Source: Diploscapter coronatus
Lineage: Eukaryota > Nematoda > Chromadorea > Rhabditida > Rhabditidae
Assembly: GCA_964036155.1 (NCBI GenBank)
Contig: OZ038423.1
Coordinates: 22,025,249 to 22,089,248, forward strand
Length of the DNA stretch: 64,000 nucleotides
Direction: 5' to 3'
Positions within the stretch are counted from its first letter, which is position 1; the number at the start of each line of letters is the position of its first letter. A program made the position numbers and the translations under genes. This document shows, piece by piece, positions 1 to 13,830 of the stretch. Below the pieces are notes generated by a model. It was not told the origin of the DNA. It saw only the letters and a program-made list of their open reading frames with translations, and did not search any database.

Positions 1-2690
1 GCAAAAAGGCACTAGTAGACCTACTGATGATGGCTCCTTTGTGGAGTTGTCAGCCTTTCCGTCCAGCAATCAGCAGGTCCCATTTGCCTTTGCCTTTTGC
101 GCCTCCTACTTATGGTTAAAAGGGCCTTAACGGGAGGCTCTTCGCGCTCTTTTCAGAATGGGAATGAGATAACTGAAGGGGCTTCCTTTACATTTCCACA
201 ACAATAACTTTTGACGCTCCGGCCTAAAATTAACTTAGTCTAGAGAACGCGGGACATTAGAGAGCACAAAGAAATTCGAGAACGGAATGTTTGAGTCTCC
301 CAAAAATGAGTGCTATTTCGCCTGGTTAATCATTGGAATCCCCGAACTTGTATGGGCACTTCGTTAGGTGAAGAGAGGAATAAAGGAATGGTCATTGGGC
401 CGAAAGATGGACGAGCATAATAAGATCTTGAAACTCGGCATACAAATTAGCATACATCGTAGAAGGCGAAAAATTGAAAAATCGCATTACCGCGTTCATC
501 CGTCGATGAAAAATAAAGTGGGTGTTCACTGTGTTTTTCTTCTCATTCTTCATGTTTTCTCACACAAATACTTGCATTTTTGAATTTTGACAATTTCTCT
601 CGATTACCTTTTCGAAATTTCTGTTCCGTACTCAACCGTAACCTAAAAATTGATATCCGACCCTCAAATAGCTGGGGCGGGGGCCGCAAACTCCACCCCT
701 TTCATTTTTCGCTTTCGTTCAAAAAGCGGTCATTTGAAACTCCGAAATTGGAAAGCAAGTACCCTTCAAAACGGAGGGCCGCGAAAAATCATTATCAAAC
801 TCGATGAACCATTCATAGAAATGGACTTTGCTCAAAAAGTTATATCAGGAAGTGCGCATACGCTCAAGATAATTACCGGTGTGGAAGTAGATATTTTGTT
901 CGTTTAGCTGATTGGTTTTGGTTAATTCCCTTGGTCGAAAATAATTTGTATTTTATTTTTCTTTACGGATGTCAGTTACATCGAATTCGGTATTTGGAGT
1001 GGAAAATTGCTCAAAATGATGAATTTTGCAAAACCACTTGCCGTCCTAGGGATGCCATTGCTATCATTTCGTTTTTCATTTGATCACTTTCTATTTCCCT
1101 CGGGAACTTGCATTTCCTGTATCGAGATGGCTCGTGAATGCCCGCATAATTGGCAGATATGCCCTAAAATGCGGAATAATGAAGCTTGTAATTATGGGCC
1201 CTGCCTGTCTGTCGCATTATATTTGCGCACGCCACCCACCGGCTGTGCTGCTGCGTTCCTCTCGACCCTCTGGCAAATAATCCGGGGTTAATTTACGCGC
1301 TCCATCGATTTTACCAATACGAAGCATTCCCTTTTCTGACAACGATTGCTTATAGTTTTGCCCGCGAAATTCTTTAATTTCACCCCAAATTTTTGAATTT
1401 GCCAGGATTTTTCTCGTTTTCGAAATCAGTCGGGAAAGTTTCATCTTGAATTTCGTCTCCAAGAATTCCAATTTAGCAGAAATTCTTGATCGTTGCCCAA
1501 GAAAAATAAATTCAACATGATTTTTTTATCCCGAAATTTGTATTCCCTCAGAAATTCTTGAAATTGATCCCGAAATCCATGGAAAATGCGATTTAAGAAT
1601 TTTTAACTTGCCACGTCTTTTTTTTAAATTTAATCTTTGTTTCTCCCCTCCGTTTTTCTGCAAAAATATTCTTTTGCTTTTCAAAAATAAAAACGGTTGC
1701 CCTTTCTTTTGTTTCGTTATCAGTAATCATCAGTGATGTTATCACAAAAGAGGACTGGACAGGAACTCCCTGGAAAGCTTATTCCACTTTCCTTTCTTCT
1801 TTGTTTCATAATTCCTTTGGAGTAACCTCGGTCCCTGCAGTGGCCTTTTACGCGAACACTCATGCGAAAGGGAGTCCCTCTCTCTTTCTCCCTCCTCTCT
1901 CTCTCTCTTACCTTTTACTCTTCATATTCTGCTTTGTGCGTCTGTCATCTTTTCCGTCTCTTCATCCGTCCTCTGTCTCTCACCCGCATGTTCACTCATT
2001 CATTGCCCGTTTCATTTCGATTCCTTCCTTTCATTCTTTCATTCGCTCGTCTTCTCGTCTTCGTGTTTGTCGTTGTTCTATCTCGTTCTGGCCCGTTTTC
2101 CCGCCCTCGAGACTATTTCAAAATGCACCGAATTCGGGAGCGACCCGCCCAATTCGCACCAATTTACCCCCGATTCAGGCCGACAAATTCTCAAATTTCC
2201 TGAAAAAAATTGACTCCTGGCAAATGTTCCATTTTTATCGTGATTTCGAAATTTCCATTGATGATTTCATCGGATCTTTTTGTGATGGCGCAACGCGATT
2301 TGCGCCCTGCTGAAACGCTGTATGAGTCATGCAGAATGGCGCGAGATTTCAGGGCACTTTGAATCACTGAATCACTTCAACCATTCCAATCACCCACTTT
2401 TCGGTCCCTGAAACATTGCCAGATCCCACTCCTCCCATCCAGCACCTGTTGCCCGCATCGTCTTCCCCCTTTTTCGCCCTTTTGCCTTTTCGCACCCGGG
2501 GCTTTTGTCCTGCTTTTCCATTTACGGGTCGCCTCTCGTCGATTTTCCGATAATTCGAACAAAAACTCGTGAGAATTCTGGCTTCCTCCTATTGAATTTA
2601 GAAAAATGAATCGGCGTGTTTTTGTTTTCGAATTCTCGGAAATTGCGATTTTTTCGCGGAATTTTTGAGAAATCATCGACTTGCTTGCAG
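1..2690. other. Non-coding 5' flank of pod-1
   Basis: I see no supportable gene here. The longest open frames (about 1801-2313) are Ser/Phe/Leu/Pro-rich translations of a T/C-rich tract and match nothing recognisable. Pyrimidine richness of the + strand between about 1780 and 2120 is what an outron or 5' intron of the downstream + strand gene would look like. The stretch ends at an acceptor-like TTGCTTGCAG about 22 bases before the pod-1 ATG. Confidence 0.5.
2681..2690 (+). promoter_or_regulatory. Splice (probably trans-splice) acceptor before pod-1
   Basis: A TTGCTTGCAG acceptor lies about 22 bases upstream of the pod-1 ATG at 2713. No upstream coding exon was found, so a spliced-leader acceptor or a 5' UTR intron end is the simplest reading. 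It cannot be confirmed without transcript 5' ends. Confidence 0.5.
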
Positions 2691-2712
2691 ATCGGTAAAA
2701 TCCTGAATCGGA

Positions 2713-5700
2713 ATGGCGTGGCGATATCAGGCCTCGAAGTTCAAAAACACAGCACCTAAGCTACCAAAAAAAGAGGTTCCAATTTTATTTCGAAAAAAAA
2801 TAAATTTGAATTTTTAGGACGTGATTTTCGACTTGCCTATCGGGACACTCTCCTGCACGGACAATGGAATTCAAGCCAGTGCTGATTTCCTCGCATTTCA
2901 CATTGAAGGCGATGGTGAGAGTTTTCGAATATTGAATAAAATTGAAAAGCAACTAGGGTTTTGTCGGAATCTCCCTTGAATTTAGAAATAAATTTAAAAA
3001 CGGCTCTTGAAACGTTAGCACTTCGAACAGTAGCTTCTGAAAAATACATTTGAAATGGTATAAAATGATTATTCTTCGAAGTAAAACAGCCCTTTTCAGG
3101 AGGAAAACTCGGCGTTGTTCCGGTCGGAACCAAGGGCAGGAAGCTGCGCAAAGACATCGGAATCGTCCACGCACATGGAGGTATGAGAAATTACTCGTTG
3201 AAGATGAAAAAATACTAGAACTGTACAAAGTCTTAACTTAGAAAAAAAGCAACATCAAAGAATCCTAGAAAACTCGCAAATCCGACGAATTTCAAAGTCA
3301 AAGCTTTACGTATTCTCAAGCTGAAGGCTGCAAGTATTTTTGTACGATAGTAAGTACTTCTGTCCCAAAGTGAGAGAAAGGAGAAATAGCGCGAGGTGGA
3401 TAAAGAGCGATTGCGTTTGGGATAAAAGTACTCGCTTTCGGAAGCAAGAGTACTCACTTTAAATCTTTGGGACAAAACACTCGCATTCCAAACTGATAAG
3501 GAATGTCAGCATTGTTAATAACTGATCCAGTCCCAAGTTTCAGGGTAAGTTAATTCAAGCATGCTGATACCGAAAATCAATTTAAAATACTGGCTGTGCA
3601 TCCTAATCCCAGGATTTGGCTTCGAATAATGAATAATGACATTGTTAATGTTCGTTCCGCAATGTGCTCTAATTTTTCAAGCCAATACATGCAATGCAAA
3701 AGAAAGAGACAAACTTCGAAGTCGTATTTTGGAAACAAGGTGCACGATTAGCATATTTTATCTCAATTTTCGGTATCAGCATGCTCGAAGTGACTTAGCC
3801 TGAAACTTTGGACCGGATCCGTCATTAATGCACTTTGCATTCCTTGTGAACGAATCAGGTACAAGAATGATAATTTTGTTGTGTTTCAGAGATGATCAAC
3901 GACTTCTCGTTCATGCCGTTCGCGGATGAATTGCTCGTCACTTGCAGTCGAGATGATAAGGTAAAAATTGCAGGATTTTTACATTTGAATTGATTCTTAA
4001 AGTTTGCAAAATATGGTCTAAAGTTATTGTCATTTGAAATATGAAAACGACCCATTTGAACATTTTGCGAAATGCATAGAAATTATTTTATAGGTAAAAG
4101 TGTGGCGACTTTCGAGTTCTGCCGAGCCGCTGCTGGCCGGTGAATTGGATCTGGGAACGGGCAGACTCATTGAGGCACTCAAGTAGGAAATTTTGCTTGG
4201 AAAATAATTTTACAGTGAACATTCGGGATATTTCTTACTTCTTTTTGTATCGAGATTCATAATTTTTATCGATATCGAAAATAAGAATGATTTTTTCACA
4301 TCTTTTTCTAGTTTTTTTTTTGTTCGAAAAATAGTCTTGCAGACCTCACTCGACAGCGTCGAACATTGTCGCATTCGTTTCGACAGAAACTGCCTTTATC
4401 ACGGACGTGAATCGACAAACCGTGTTCCTCGAATTGTCGGGAATCAACGACAAAGGACAGTCTCTGGACTGGAGTGAGGATGGAAAACTGCTTGCTATCA
4501 GTTCTGATAAGGGAAAAGAGGTGAGTTTTTGAAAAAAAAAAAATGCTGATAATTACAAAATGGCAGTGTGATCGAAGATTTTTTCTGGGAAATGACAATC
4601 TGATTTAGTAGAAACTCATCTATCCGTCCGTGCTGTTATTTTGTTGTTGCCAAATGAAGTAAAGGCAGTTTGTAGAAGTAGCCACCAAAGGTGCACGAAC
4701 TTCAACTTCAAATCAGACGAGACTTTTCCACTCTAAATATCTCTTATGCAGTGAATTATTCCAGTCAGCGTTTGAGTTACTATCCTTAATAGTGGGACGA
4801 GTTTTTGCGGTTGAAGAGTCGCAAGTCTGCTCCGAACATTTTCAAATCAAAACTTCGTGCATCTTTGGTAGCCACTTTGAATGCATTTTTCTAGTTTGTT
4901 TTTATTGGACTGAGGCTTTTTCTACAAGTTAACATGGAATTTGTAACATTTGAAGTACGAATTATTTGTGCTTCAGATTTCGATCTACGACCCTCGTTCG
5001 GGCTCGACCCCGATCGTCACCTTCGCCTCGCACCAAGGACTCGGCAGAGAGGGCCGCGTGCTCTTCGCCGGAGATCGACTTTTGTCCAGTGGATTCACGA
5101 GTGTAGGGCTTTTTTATTCGTTTTCAATAGGTTTCAAATTGAAGTCATAAATGTTGCACATCTTACGCAATCATTCCTGCTTTTCACTACGATTTAAGCT
5201 TTATATCCAAACTTCTAAATAAAATTGATCAGTTCAAAGCACAAGTTATTTGAAACTTTCTGATAAATTTGCAAAAATGACGATCAAATTTCTATGGAAT
5301 CATTTTCCGAATTAACGACTTTTGAACTCTACTATTTTCCTAATTTTTCAGAAACGCATCCAAGAAGTCCGTTTGTGGGACGCAGGCAAGTGGTCCGAAC
5401 CGCCCATCCACACTCAGGAATTCGTCTCCACAACTGGAGTCCTCATTCCGCACTACGACCCAGACACCAAACTCGTCTTCCTCTCCGGCAAGGGCACCAA
5501 CAAACTCTTCCTCCTAGAGCAGCAGGACAGACAGCCTTATTTGTCGTGGGGTGAGGTTTTTCAAAATTTATTTAGAAAAAAATCGACCTTTTGGAAAGTT
5601 CACCCAATCCAATAGTGCATTTTCATGCAGTTTTACTATGTGAAACAGTATTGATGCAGTTGAGAAAATAGAATTTTTCAAGAATGGGAAAATGTAAATT

Positions 5701-8700
5701 TTATTTTATGATGTTTCCGTTCAAACCCAACTTTTTCCTCAATGTTGCAATTTTTTTTCGATTTTTAGTTATTTTTTTCAGTGACTGAATTGACTCTGCC
5801 CGAGCAGACCCTGGGTGCGTGCGTTGGCAGCAAACGCAGAGTGACTGTGATGGATGGAGAAGTGGACACCTACTACCAACTCACCAGAAGCTCCATCATC
5901 CCTGTGCCCTGCATCGTTCCTAGAAGGGTAAAATAGTTCACGTTTTTCAAGATGCCTGAGATTTGAAGGTCTTCCCGTTGATGAAAACGATGAACATGAA
6001 CCACCGAAAGTTATCAACCATCATACTTTATTAGACGTTATTCGTGATAAGAGAATTTGAAATGGGATAAAATGTCAAAGAGAGCCTATAGAATTTTCTG
6101 TTACTTTTCTCTAAAATAGACTTTTTCAGACCTACCGCGATTTCCACGCTGATCTCTTCCCCGACACTTGTGGTTCTGAAGCTGCTTGCACCGGTGCTGA
6201 ATGGTTCAATGGAGCAAATGGATTGGTAAATTTTCGTTTACTTTTTACAAAATTTCTATCAATTATCTTTTGGCAAATTTTATGCCCTATCATCTTTGAA
6301 AAGAATTCAAATTTCAGCCTCCGAAAATCTCGCTGGCCCCAGCCGGGAAGGCCTCGCCTCCTCCCCAGGAGCCAACTCCAACCCCATCGAGCCTCACCAC
6401 AGTCGGTCTGGCCGCAATTCGCACCCCACAGACAATGGGCAGGGCTGGAGTCGATCCCGTCAAAATCCTGCCTGACAATGACATACCCGCACAGAGCGGC
6501 GCTCCCATGCAGCAGCAGGCAACCAAGAGGATTCAGGAAGTTGAAGGTAAAATTGAGATTTTTGCAAATATGCATTTTTTCTCGTGAACTACTAATCAGA
6601 AAACTGAAGAAAAACATCTTTCATACAGTTCTGTCTGCCATATGATGATTTTTGCAGGTTTAATTTCATGTAATTTGAATCAGTTATAAAGTTTATGATT
6701 TTCGAGAAGAAAAACATTTTTCTTAAATTCTGGAATCTCATGAATTTACGTTTCTATTTTCTGTAAACAGCTGTATATTTTCAGAGCCCACTCATGATCG
6801 TTCCGTAAACCTCCCGACCAAGGACAGAATCAAGGAATTAGACTATGGAATGGAAGTCAAGGAGAATGATTCAGTGCCTGAACTGACAAAGAAGGAGCCG
6901 GTTCACATCTATGAGAGATTCACCAAAGCAGATGACAAGGAGAACAAAAAGGAGGAGGTAAATTTGATTTTTTTAAAATTTTAATTTCCACCTGAAACAT
7001 TGTGGGATTTTACAATGTTATATCATAGTTTTGAAACATCAGGTGTTTGTTTTTAAAAGTTACTATATTTTATTTTTCCTACTTTACAAGTCGTACTTAG
7101 AAAGAAGAAAACTAGAATAATTTACAAGAAAACGAATCTGCCGACTTTCCTCGTGTATTATTGAATGAATGCAATAATCTTCAAGGTATAGGATCATGAA
7201 GCTTGCGATTCGAATAGGCTTAGAAAATGAACAGTTTCAGAATTCTGATCCGATAGTGACCGACCCGTCTACTTCGTCTTCTCTGCTCCGCACCCTTTCA
7301 GCGGTCTCTGCAGTAACTCCTTCCTCTGCAATTTCTCCCGACTCCACTCAGGCAGTCGCTTCACCCACTCCTTCGTCTACTTCCTCAAGTACGGTAGTTC
7401 TGAGGAGAACTGAAAGCAGTGCAGTGGGAAGCTCCAGTGCAGCTGGTATAGTCTTTTAAAGGAGCCAGGTTTTCTTTTTGCAAGAAGGCACAAGTTCGTT
7501 TGGAATGAGAACACTTTGTTATTTCCCCCACTTTACTTTGCAGATTCAAATTTTCTTTCACTAGAACTTTGAATGAGTGAGTTTCGATTTCAGATGCCAC
7601 TTTCGCGAAATTATTTATCACATATTCACAGCTTTCCAACCTTATGAAATGAGTTTCAATTATATGCTTTCCTTAGAGAACGTTACAAGTTAGGTTACAC
7701 GCCAAATTCCCTCGGTGTAGTGCACTGTGAAGTTTCAGTTTTCCACAGCAATTTTGTTGCATTTTTCAAAATTCTTGTAAAAGCTGGTCTTCCAGACCGC
7801 ATTCGCATGAGAGCCAACAGACAGAGGCCGAAGTCGTGCGTGGTTGGGCAGATCACTTCCAAATATAGGCACGTCGAGACTTTGGCGGGTAAGAAATGAA
7901 TTTATTTAATATTGTGCAGACTTGCAAGTTTCGAACCGCATTATGCCTTATTTGATGAATTATCCCAGATAGTCTAATTACTATTACTCATCACAAACTT
8001 AGAGATGATGACGAACCTTTGCGCTTGTTTTTTGCAAGTCTGATTTTATATTTTAAGATCTCAAATAGAAAATGTTTTGTCAACGTTCGATATATCACAT
8101 CGCCATGAGTAATTATAAGAAAAGAAATCGAAGTTTTCGAGAAAAAGAATTGTTCATTATTTTTCTTTAATTAGAATTCCTGTAGATTTTTTTTGTGAAT
8201 AATTGATTTGTTAAGGAATCAAAGCGAACAACGGAGTGTTCTCCAATCTGCGCAACGTGAACACTCGCCTGCCACCCGAATCGAACGGAGCCTGTGCCAG
8301 CCGTCACTTCGTCGCGGTGCCTTTGAGCGGACCTGCGGGGGTCATCGGCATTTACGATGTCGATGAACCGGGCAGATTGCCGGGTGGGTTTCGAAAGATA
8401 TTTTCTAAAAACGGGGTACTTATGCACTTCTTACTGAATTCATCATAATGACAACTTACAAGGTTCATGATTTTTTCTTGAAACCTTCAATATATTCCTG
8501 TGTTGATTTGTGCTTTCTATGATATCATTATTACGCGTATTGATTTTCCTCATTTCAGACGGTGTGATGGACGGCATTTTCAACAAGGCGCAAGTGACTG
8601 ACCTGCAGTGGAACCCGTTCGACGACGAGCAGCTGGCTGTGGGCACAGACTCGGGAGTCATCAATCTGTGGAGACTCGCCAGAGCTGACGGACCCAGGAA

Positions 8701-11700
8701 CGAGATGCAACCCGAGAAACAGATCAAGATCAGTGGGGAGAAGGTGACAATTCCGGGTTTTTTATTTTGCCAAGTTGCTCCATTATCGATTTTCGAACAT
8801 TTTACTGTGATATTTATTAATTCCTTGAAACATATGAATTCACTATTGAATTTTGGATTATTTTATGGAATTTTCATAATGGAAACATTTGGCAATTTGC
8901 TCATTCGCAATTCTGAAACCTATCCTAAAAGTTTCAGATCGTGATTCTGCGCTGGCACCCTCTGGCATCCGATCTTTTGGCCGTCGCTCTGTCCGATTTC
9001 ACTCTCCAACTCTGGAATGTCAGAGAACAAACACTCCTTCACACTATTCCTTCTCATAGGTAAAATAAAAAGCATTTTTTCCTCCAAATTTGTACAAATC
9101 TAGAAATGGAATTCTGAATTTTGATCAAATCTGACAAAAATTGTCTAATTTTTATGACGTTTAGTTATCAAATTCTTGGTGATGAGAATCGAGGAATATC
9201 GTTTTTCAGGGGCGGAATCTTGGCAATGGCTTGGAGCGCGAACGGCAGACGACTCGCCACTCTCGGCAAGGATTTAAAACTTTCGGTAAGTTGATGATTT
9301 TTTCCCTTAGGATATTTAAATTTTCTACGTCTATCAATATTCGATAGTTCTTATCGAGTTTGAATATTTTACGGAATCTGAAATTTTTGAATTTACCCTT
9401 TCAATCGTATCATTACCCTTCATTTCGTCCGACTGAGTTTTAAAAAAATTTCCTGAAACTTATGGTAAAGATCCAAATATTTAAAGGTTTATGTGTGGAT
9501 TTTGTCAAACATCGACGTAGTAAGTGTTAGGCTTAAATTTTGGAATGATTTTCTTCGTTCGCATTTTTCATTCTGTCATCATTTTGTGTTCAAAACTATT
9601 CATTTTCTTAAAGCTTATGCAATTTTTGGAATAATCGATAATTTTCAGGTGCACAATCTGAACAACCCCCTGGGCCAGCCTCTGTATGAGCGGGCTGGAG
9701 TGTTGGAGAGTCCTCGAGCTGCGAGAGTCTTCTTCGCCTGCGATGACAGGATGATCGTCGTGGTCGGGCTGACCAAGGGATCAAACAGACAGGTAATGAT
9801 TAAAAATAATTAGCTGGAGTTAATTAGGATAGGCTAATAGAAAAAGACACCGGGTTTTCTAAGAAATAGTATGGGGAGACAAGATAGGAAAAGAAAAAAG
9901 CCGGTGTCTTTCTAGGAGCCATTAGGATACCTAATTTTGAACCTTTAATCGACAATAACTGGAGATTCAGTTGTTACTGAAAGTTTGCAAAGTTATAACT
10001 GCGATTTTCTTCAGATTACGATGAATAGATAATTAGGGCAACTTAAAATAAGCAGCTAATTGGATGATTGATTCCTTTCTAATTAAGGTGCAATTGTACG
10101 ACGCGGCAACCACCGACCTGCGTTCGATCTATCAGCAGACCATCGATAACGCGACGCAGCCCCTTATTCCCCACTACGACTATGACACAAACATCATCTT
10201 CTTGGCTGGAAAGGTGGGCGATTTTAAATTTATTTGAGAGGTGCCTTTTACGGTAGCTTTCCTTTTATCAAATTGCGAAATTCCTTTGAAAATAAGTAAT
10301 GTCTTTGAAACATATGGACAAATTTTTTTCAAATGTCTTTTATTCGTTTAAAAAATGTTTACAAGCGAGAAGAATCAATTGAGTACTGATTAGCCAAACG
10401 GTTTCTATCCCTTTCGGAATTTTGATTCCGGTTTTTCAGGTTTATAATTCCAAGGATTCTTTGAATGATTTAATTTCCAGGGCGATCGCACGATCAACAT
10501 GTTCGAATTGACGTACGACTCCCCGTACCTGCTTCCCCTGTCCAATTTCACAGCGCCCACGGGCAGTCAGGCCATTGCTTATCACAGCAAGAAGACCTGC
10601 AATGTGATGGCTGTCGAATTCCAGGTCGCTTGGAGGCTGACCGAGAAAACCCTCGAAAGACTCATCTTCAGAGTGCCCAGGGTCAAGGTAAGAAGCTTAC
10701 GTTTTATCGAAAACGAAACCCATTACATCACTAAGCCATCTTCCACAAATTGAATTTTAATCGACTTTTGAAACCTATTCCTGCCATTTGCTAGAAAGCA
10801 GCTTGAACTTAAAGCAAATCAGGAGGTTCAAGATTACCAGACATAGGAAACATTTGAGTCAGGCTCGAAAACTACGAGGCGTAGGTCGCACGACCATTCT
10901 GACCTAAGTCCTCTCTAGCCCCAGAACACAGAACTCATCAAGTGTTTAATTAAAAGCATTCCACACCTATTTCTTCGCGAATCTTTACCCAACATTTCAA
11001 CTTTTCTTCCTTTCAGAAGGACCTGTTCCAGTCTGATCTGTTCCCCGACGCTCTGGTTACGTGGCGCGCGGTGATGACTCCAGAGGAGTGGCTGGCTCAG
11101 TCGGACAAGGAGCCCGAATTCGAGAGCCTCAAGCCTGAGGGAGTCCAGCATCTCGCCTCGCACACTGCAAACAACACGGCGTCTTCTAGCACTCAAGCTA
11201 ATGGCACCAATGGTACCAACGGTTCTCCCGCTCAGGGTAAAAGAATTTCGCATTTCATTGGAGAATATTTTTCAATGAGTTTTATATGAATCTGCAAAAA
11301 TCTACGACCTTTTCTTTCGTAGAAATCGATCATCCATACCTTCCAAATTTAAAAATTCGTGAATCTTGTGAAGTTAGGATAGGATTTTAAAAAACTTTCT
11401 TTATTTGCAATTTTATAGATTTCATAGGATTCATGGTAAATTTTCTTACCTTTTTCCATTTTTCTAGTAGACCACAGCAATGTCGTGAAATTCGTAAATT
11501 TCCGACCTCGAACTTTGAGCATTATTGATTTTGAGAAATTTTTATGACTTTCTTACTACAACTTTTGTCATTTTTGTAACTTTTCTAGTCTTCTTTCGAT
11601 ATTTCCCTGAAACTTATTCAAAATGGAATCTGGCAAAATTTTTGATGAGTTAGAAATTTCAGCCACCACCATCCCACAAGACTCCCTGCCGTCCCCGCAA

Positions 11701-12122
11701 CCGCGAGCGACGACCATCAAGCCACCGACATTCCCTGCAGAGCCCGCGCTTAAGAACACAAATGGAGAGTTGGAGCCGGACAAGAAAGAGGTACATTTTT
11801 TTTCCAAGTCTTCTTTTAGTAAATTTTTTCTATATTCTTGACCACTTCACAAAATTATTCGAGATTAGTGAATAGAGAACTCATAATTTGAGAATTTTGA
11901 ACTCGAAAAGAAAATGTTAAAAATTTGTCGGGAAACAGGCAAAAGCTTCGTAAAGTTTTCTGCATTTTTATTCTTTTGTCATTTTCTTTGATTTTTATTT
12001 GTTCCTGAAAGATCTCACATTTTCAGATCGAGCAGAGCTGGTCGTCGAAGATCACGAAGGACACGAAACTAGAGCAGGACGACATGGACGGGTGCGAAGA
12101 GGCAGAGTGGACTGAACTGTAA
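2713..12122 (+). CDS. pod-1: POD-1 / coronin-7, two-propeller coronin
   Basis: Twenty-four exons join in phase: 2713-2775, 2818-2914, 3100-3180, 3890-3960, 4094-4182, 4343-4520, 4977-5102, 5352-5550, 5782-5927, 6130-6225, 6318-6546, 6785-6957, 7241-7445, 7796-7888, 8216-8383, 8559-8743, 8938-9059, 9210-9285, 9649-9792, 10088-10213, 10481-10687, 11017-11236, 11663-11790 and 12027-12122. The product is about 1105 aa. Residues about 1-385 form a first coronin WD-repeat unit. A Pro/Ser/Thr linker follows, then a second unit from about residue 590 opening with the coronin-type SKYRHV. Both units carry the GDRTI/GKGTN-type segment followed by a PLFPD/DLFPD-like end. The tail is acidic with a terminal Trp (DGCEEAEWTEL), as in coronin-7. 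Family knowledge: POD-1/CORO7 acts on actin and Golgi/vesicle trafficking and on polarity of the worm embryo. Start chosen for the acceptor just upstream and the coronin-like N-terminus. Two acceptors (before 8216 and 10088) read TTAAG or TTAAG-like rather than TTCAG. Confidence 0.93.
3537..3815. repeat. Long inverted repeat in pod-1 intron 3
   Basis: The left arm (about 3537-3606) begins GTTTCAGGGTAAGTTAATTC and contains GCATGCTGATACCGAAAAT. The right arm (about 3728-3815) is its imperfect reverse complement. The spacer is about 120 bases. It lies entirely within an intron and looks like a MITE or a hairpin-forming element. Confidence 0.7.
4676..4880. repeat. Imperfect inverted repeat in pod-1 intron 6
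   Basis: AGTAGCCACCAAAGGTGCAC at about 4676 is answered near 4850-4880 by GTGCATCTTTGGTAGCCACT. Further, weaker pairing runs inward on both sides. The unit is intronic and could form a hairpin of about 200 bases. Confidence 0.6.
9821..9936. repeat. Inverted repeat in pod-1 intron 19
   Basis: The left arm contains AGAAAAAGACACCGG and the right arm CCGGTGTCTTTCT, with flanking TTAGGATA-type pairing on both sides. The loop carries AAGAAATAGTATGGGGAGAC, which resembles loops or arms of other hairpins in this window. Confidence 0.7.
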
Positions 12123-13830
12123 ATCGTTCATCTTTCATAAAGGCAAACTGAATATCTCAGATTAAAGGCAACAAGGGGATAAAATTGCATCGACATATTA
12201 GATATTTTTCCTACCATGCCTTGTGCTATTTTGCACTTCTATCCTCATGTCGCCTTTCAATGTTCAGATAGTCCTCTTAATCATCGCAGATTTGGCACAA
12301 ACACTCCAAATCTGACGACATTTTAAAAGTTATTGATTTCTCCTTGAATTTTCCAATTTCATGTTATCCAACGTGTGACTAGCCATAAGTTCCGATTATT
12401 TTTGCTTGCTTTAACAGCACGATTTTAATGATAGTGAGTGTCAAATTTGTGGTGAGTGAGTAATAGTTCGGTTGATTTGAATTGCAAAAGTAGATCATTA
12501 GATTTTTGTTATTTTCTGCACAAACTAATCAGTCTCTTGCAATAACGTTCAAGGCTGTGATTTTTAATCTCGCTTTCACTTTACTAATTTGCAATTTTGC
12601 AACTGAGTTTAACCGAATCAACTGATCTGATCGGTGACGGGACAAAACTGAATTTTTATTTAAAGACAACAAAATTTTCTCAACAATGAATTTTTTGATA
12701 ATTTGAAAATATTGTCACAATTATCTTTTCCATCGTAAGTAAGTGACGGCATTTCCAAATCGAGCAATTTTGCTTCGTCACTGCTCCCTCTATGTATCTG
12801 AAACATTTCATAGATAGGACGACACTCACAGACACCCTCTGTTCCTGCAATGCCCTTGCTGTCTGGCAGTCTTCCAGCTGCGCCACCCTCCCTCTGCGTC
12901 TGCACCCATCCAGACTCCTACCCAGGGCGATTCATCCTAGACTCCATCAAAAACCCAATCTGGTAAGGTTCTGTTTCTACTCGCTAATCCTCACAGTCAT
13001 TTCCACCTACAATTTTTTCTACTACTATTTCATGCACTACAACCAATGTGTCTGCAAATTCGTCTAGTAATTCAAATTCATTTCTTTTCTTCCTTGAATT
13101 CCAAAATCAAATTCTCCCGCGTCAGTTTAGGGTCAAAGTCTTTTGAACATTTTTCTGAGTTTTAAATTGATTTATTTGATTTCAGTTGAAATTTTTAAAT
13201 GTGTGGTGCTGCTAGTATTTTAATATTATTTTTTTGGAAAATCTAAAAGATGCAAGTACCGTATAGTTTGTGATGCTTTTTGCCTGTAACATAGTAGCTA
13301 TTTTGGGGAATATAAATTGGAATGAAGTTAAAGTTTTGTTTCTGAAATATAAAGAAAAACTTCTCTTCAGTTTCTATTCCCGATCTTTTAAATGTATTTT
13401 TAAATTTTCTTGATGGAGATATGCTCTAGTCGAAGCCTCCCAAAATCAGGGTTTTGATCGTGAAAATGAAAATGAAAGAAGCAAAAATCCCCCTGCGACA
13501 ATTTTCAGCAGCTTACCTGAGTTTTATTATCGACAAATCTATGAAACAAACATAAACAAAACATTCGTAAACATCGCCACGTTTTATCATGTATTCCCTG
13601 AGTTTTCTGAAATAATTGCAGTTCCAAATGCTCTCCTTGAAAATCACTATAATTTTGCAATATTTGCAATTATTTTAAAGATGAGTTCGTTCTATCGACT
13701 TTTTCATGATTGATTTTCATGTTTTGACGGATGATATGTGACATGAATAAAAGACTTGAAATTTTAAAATTTACGAGGAAAATTAATGTTGTGTGATTTT
13801 GGTTGCTTCTAACCACTTTCTATTTTCACT
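12123..13830. other. pod-1 to mlh-1 intergenic region
   Basis: This is AT-rich, 3' UTR-like sequence. One GC-richer block at about 12815-12961 ends in a strong donor-like CTG/GTAAGG and has long open frames on both strands, but no protein family is recognisable. It may be an alternative last exon, an unannotated exon or UTR. No other gene is seen. Confidence 0.4.

Noticed and set aside
1801..2313. 170-codon plus-strand open frame
   Set aside because: It is a Ser/Phe/Leu/Pro-rich translation of a pyrimidine tract with no domain and no splice support.
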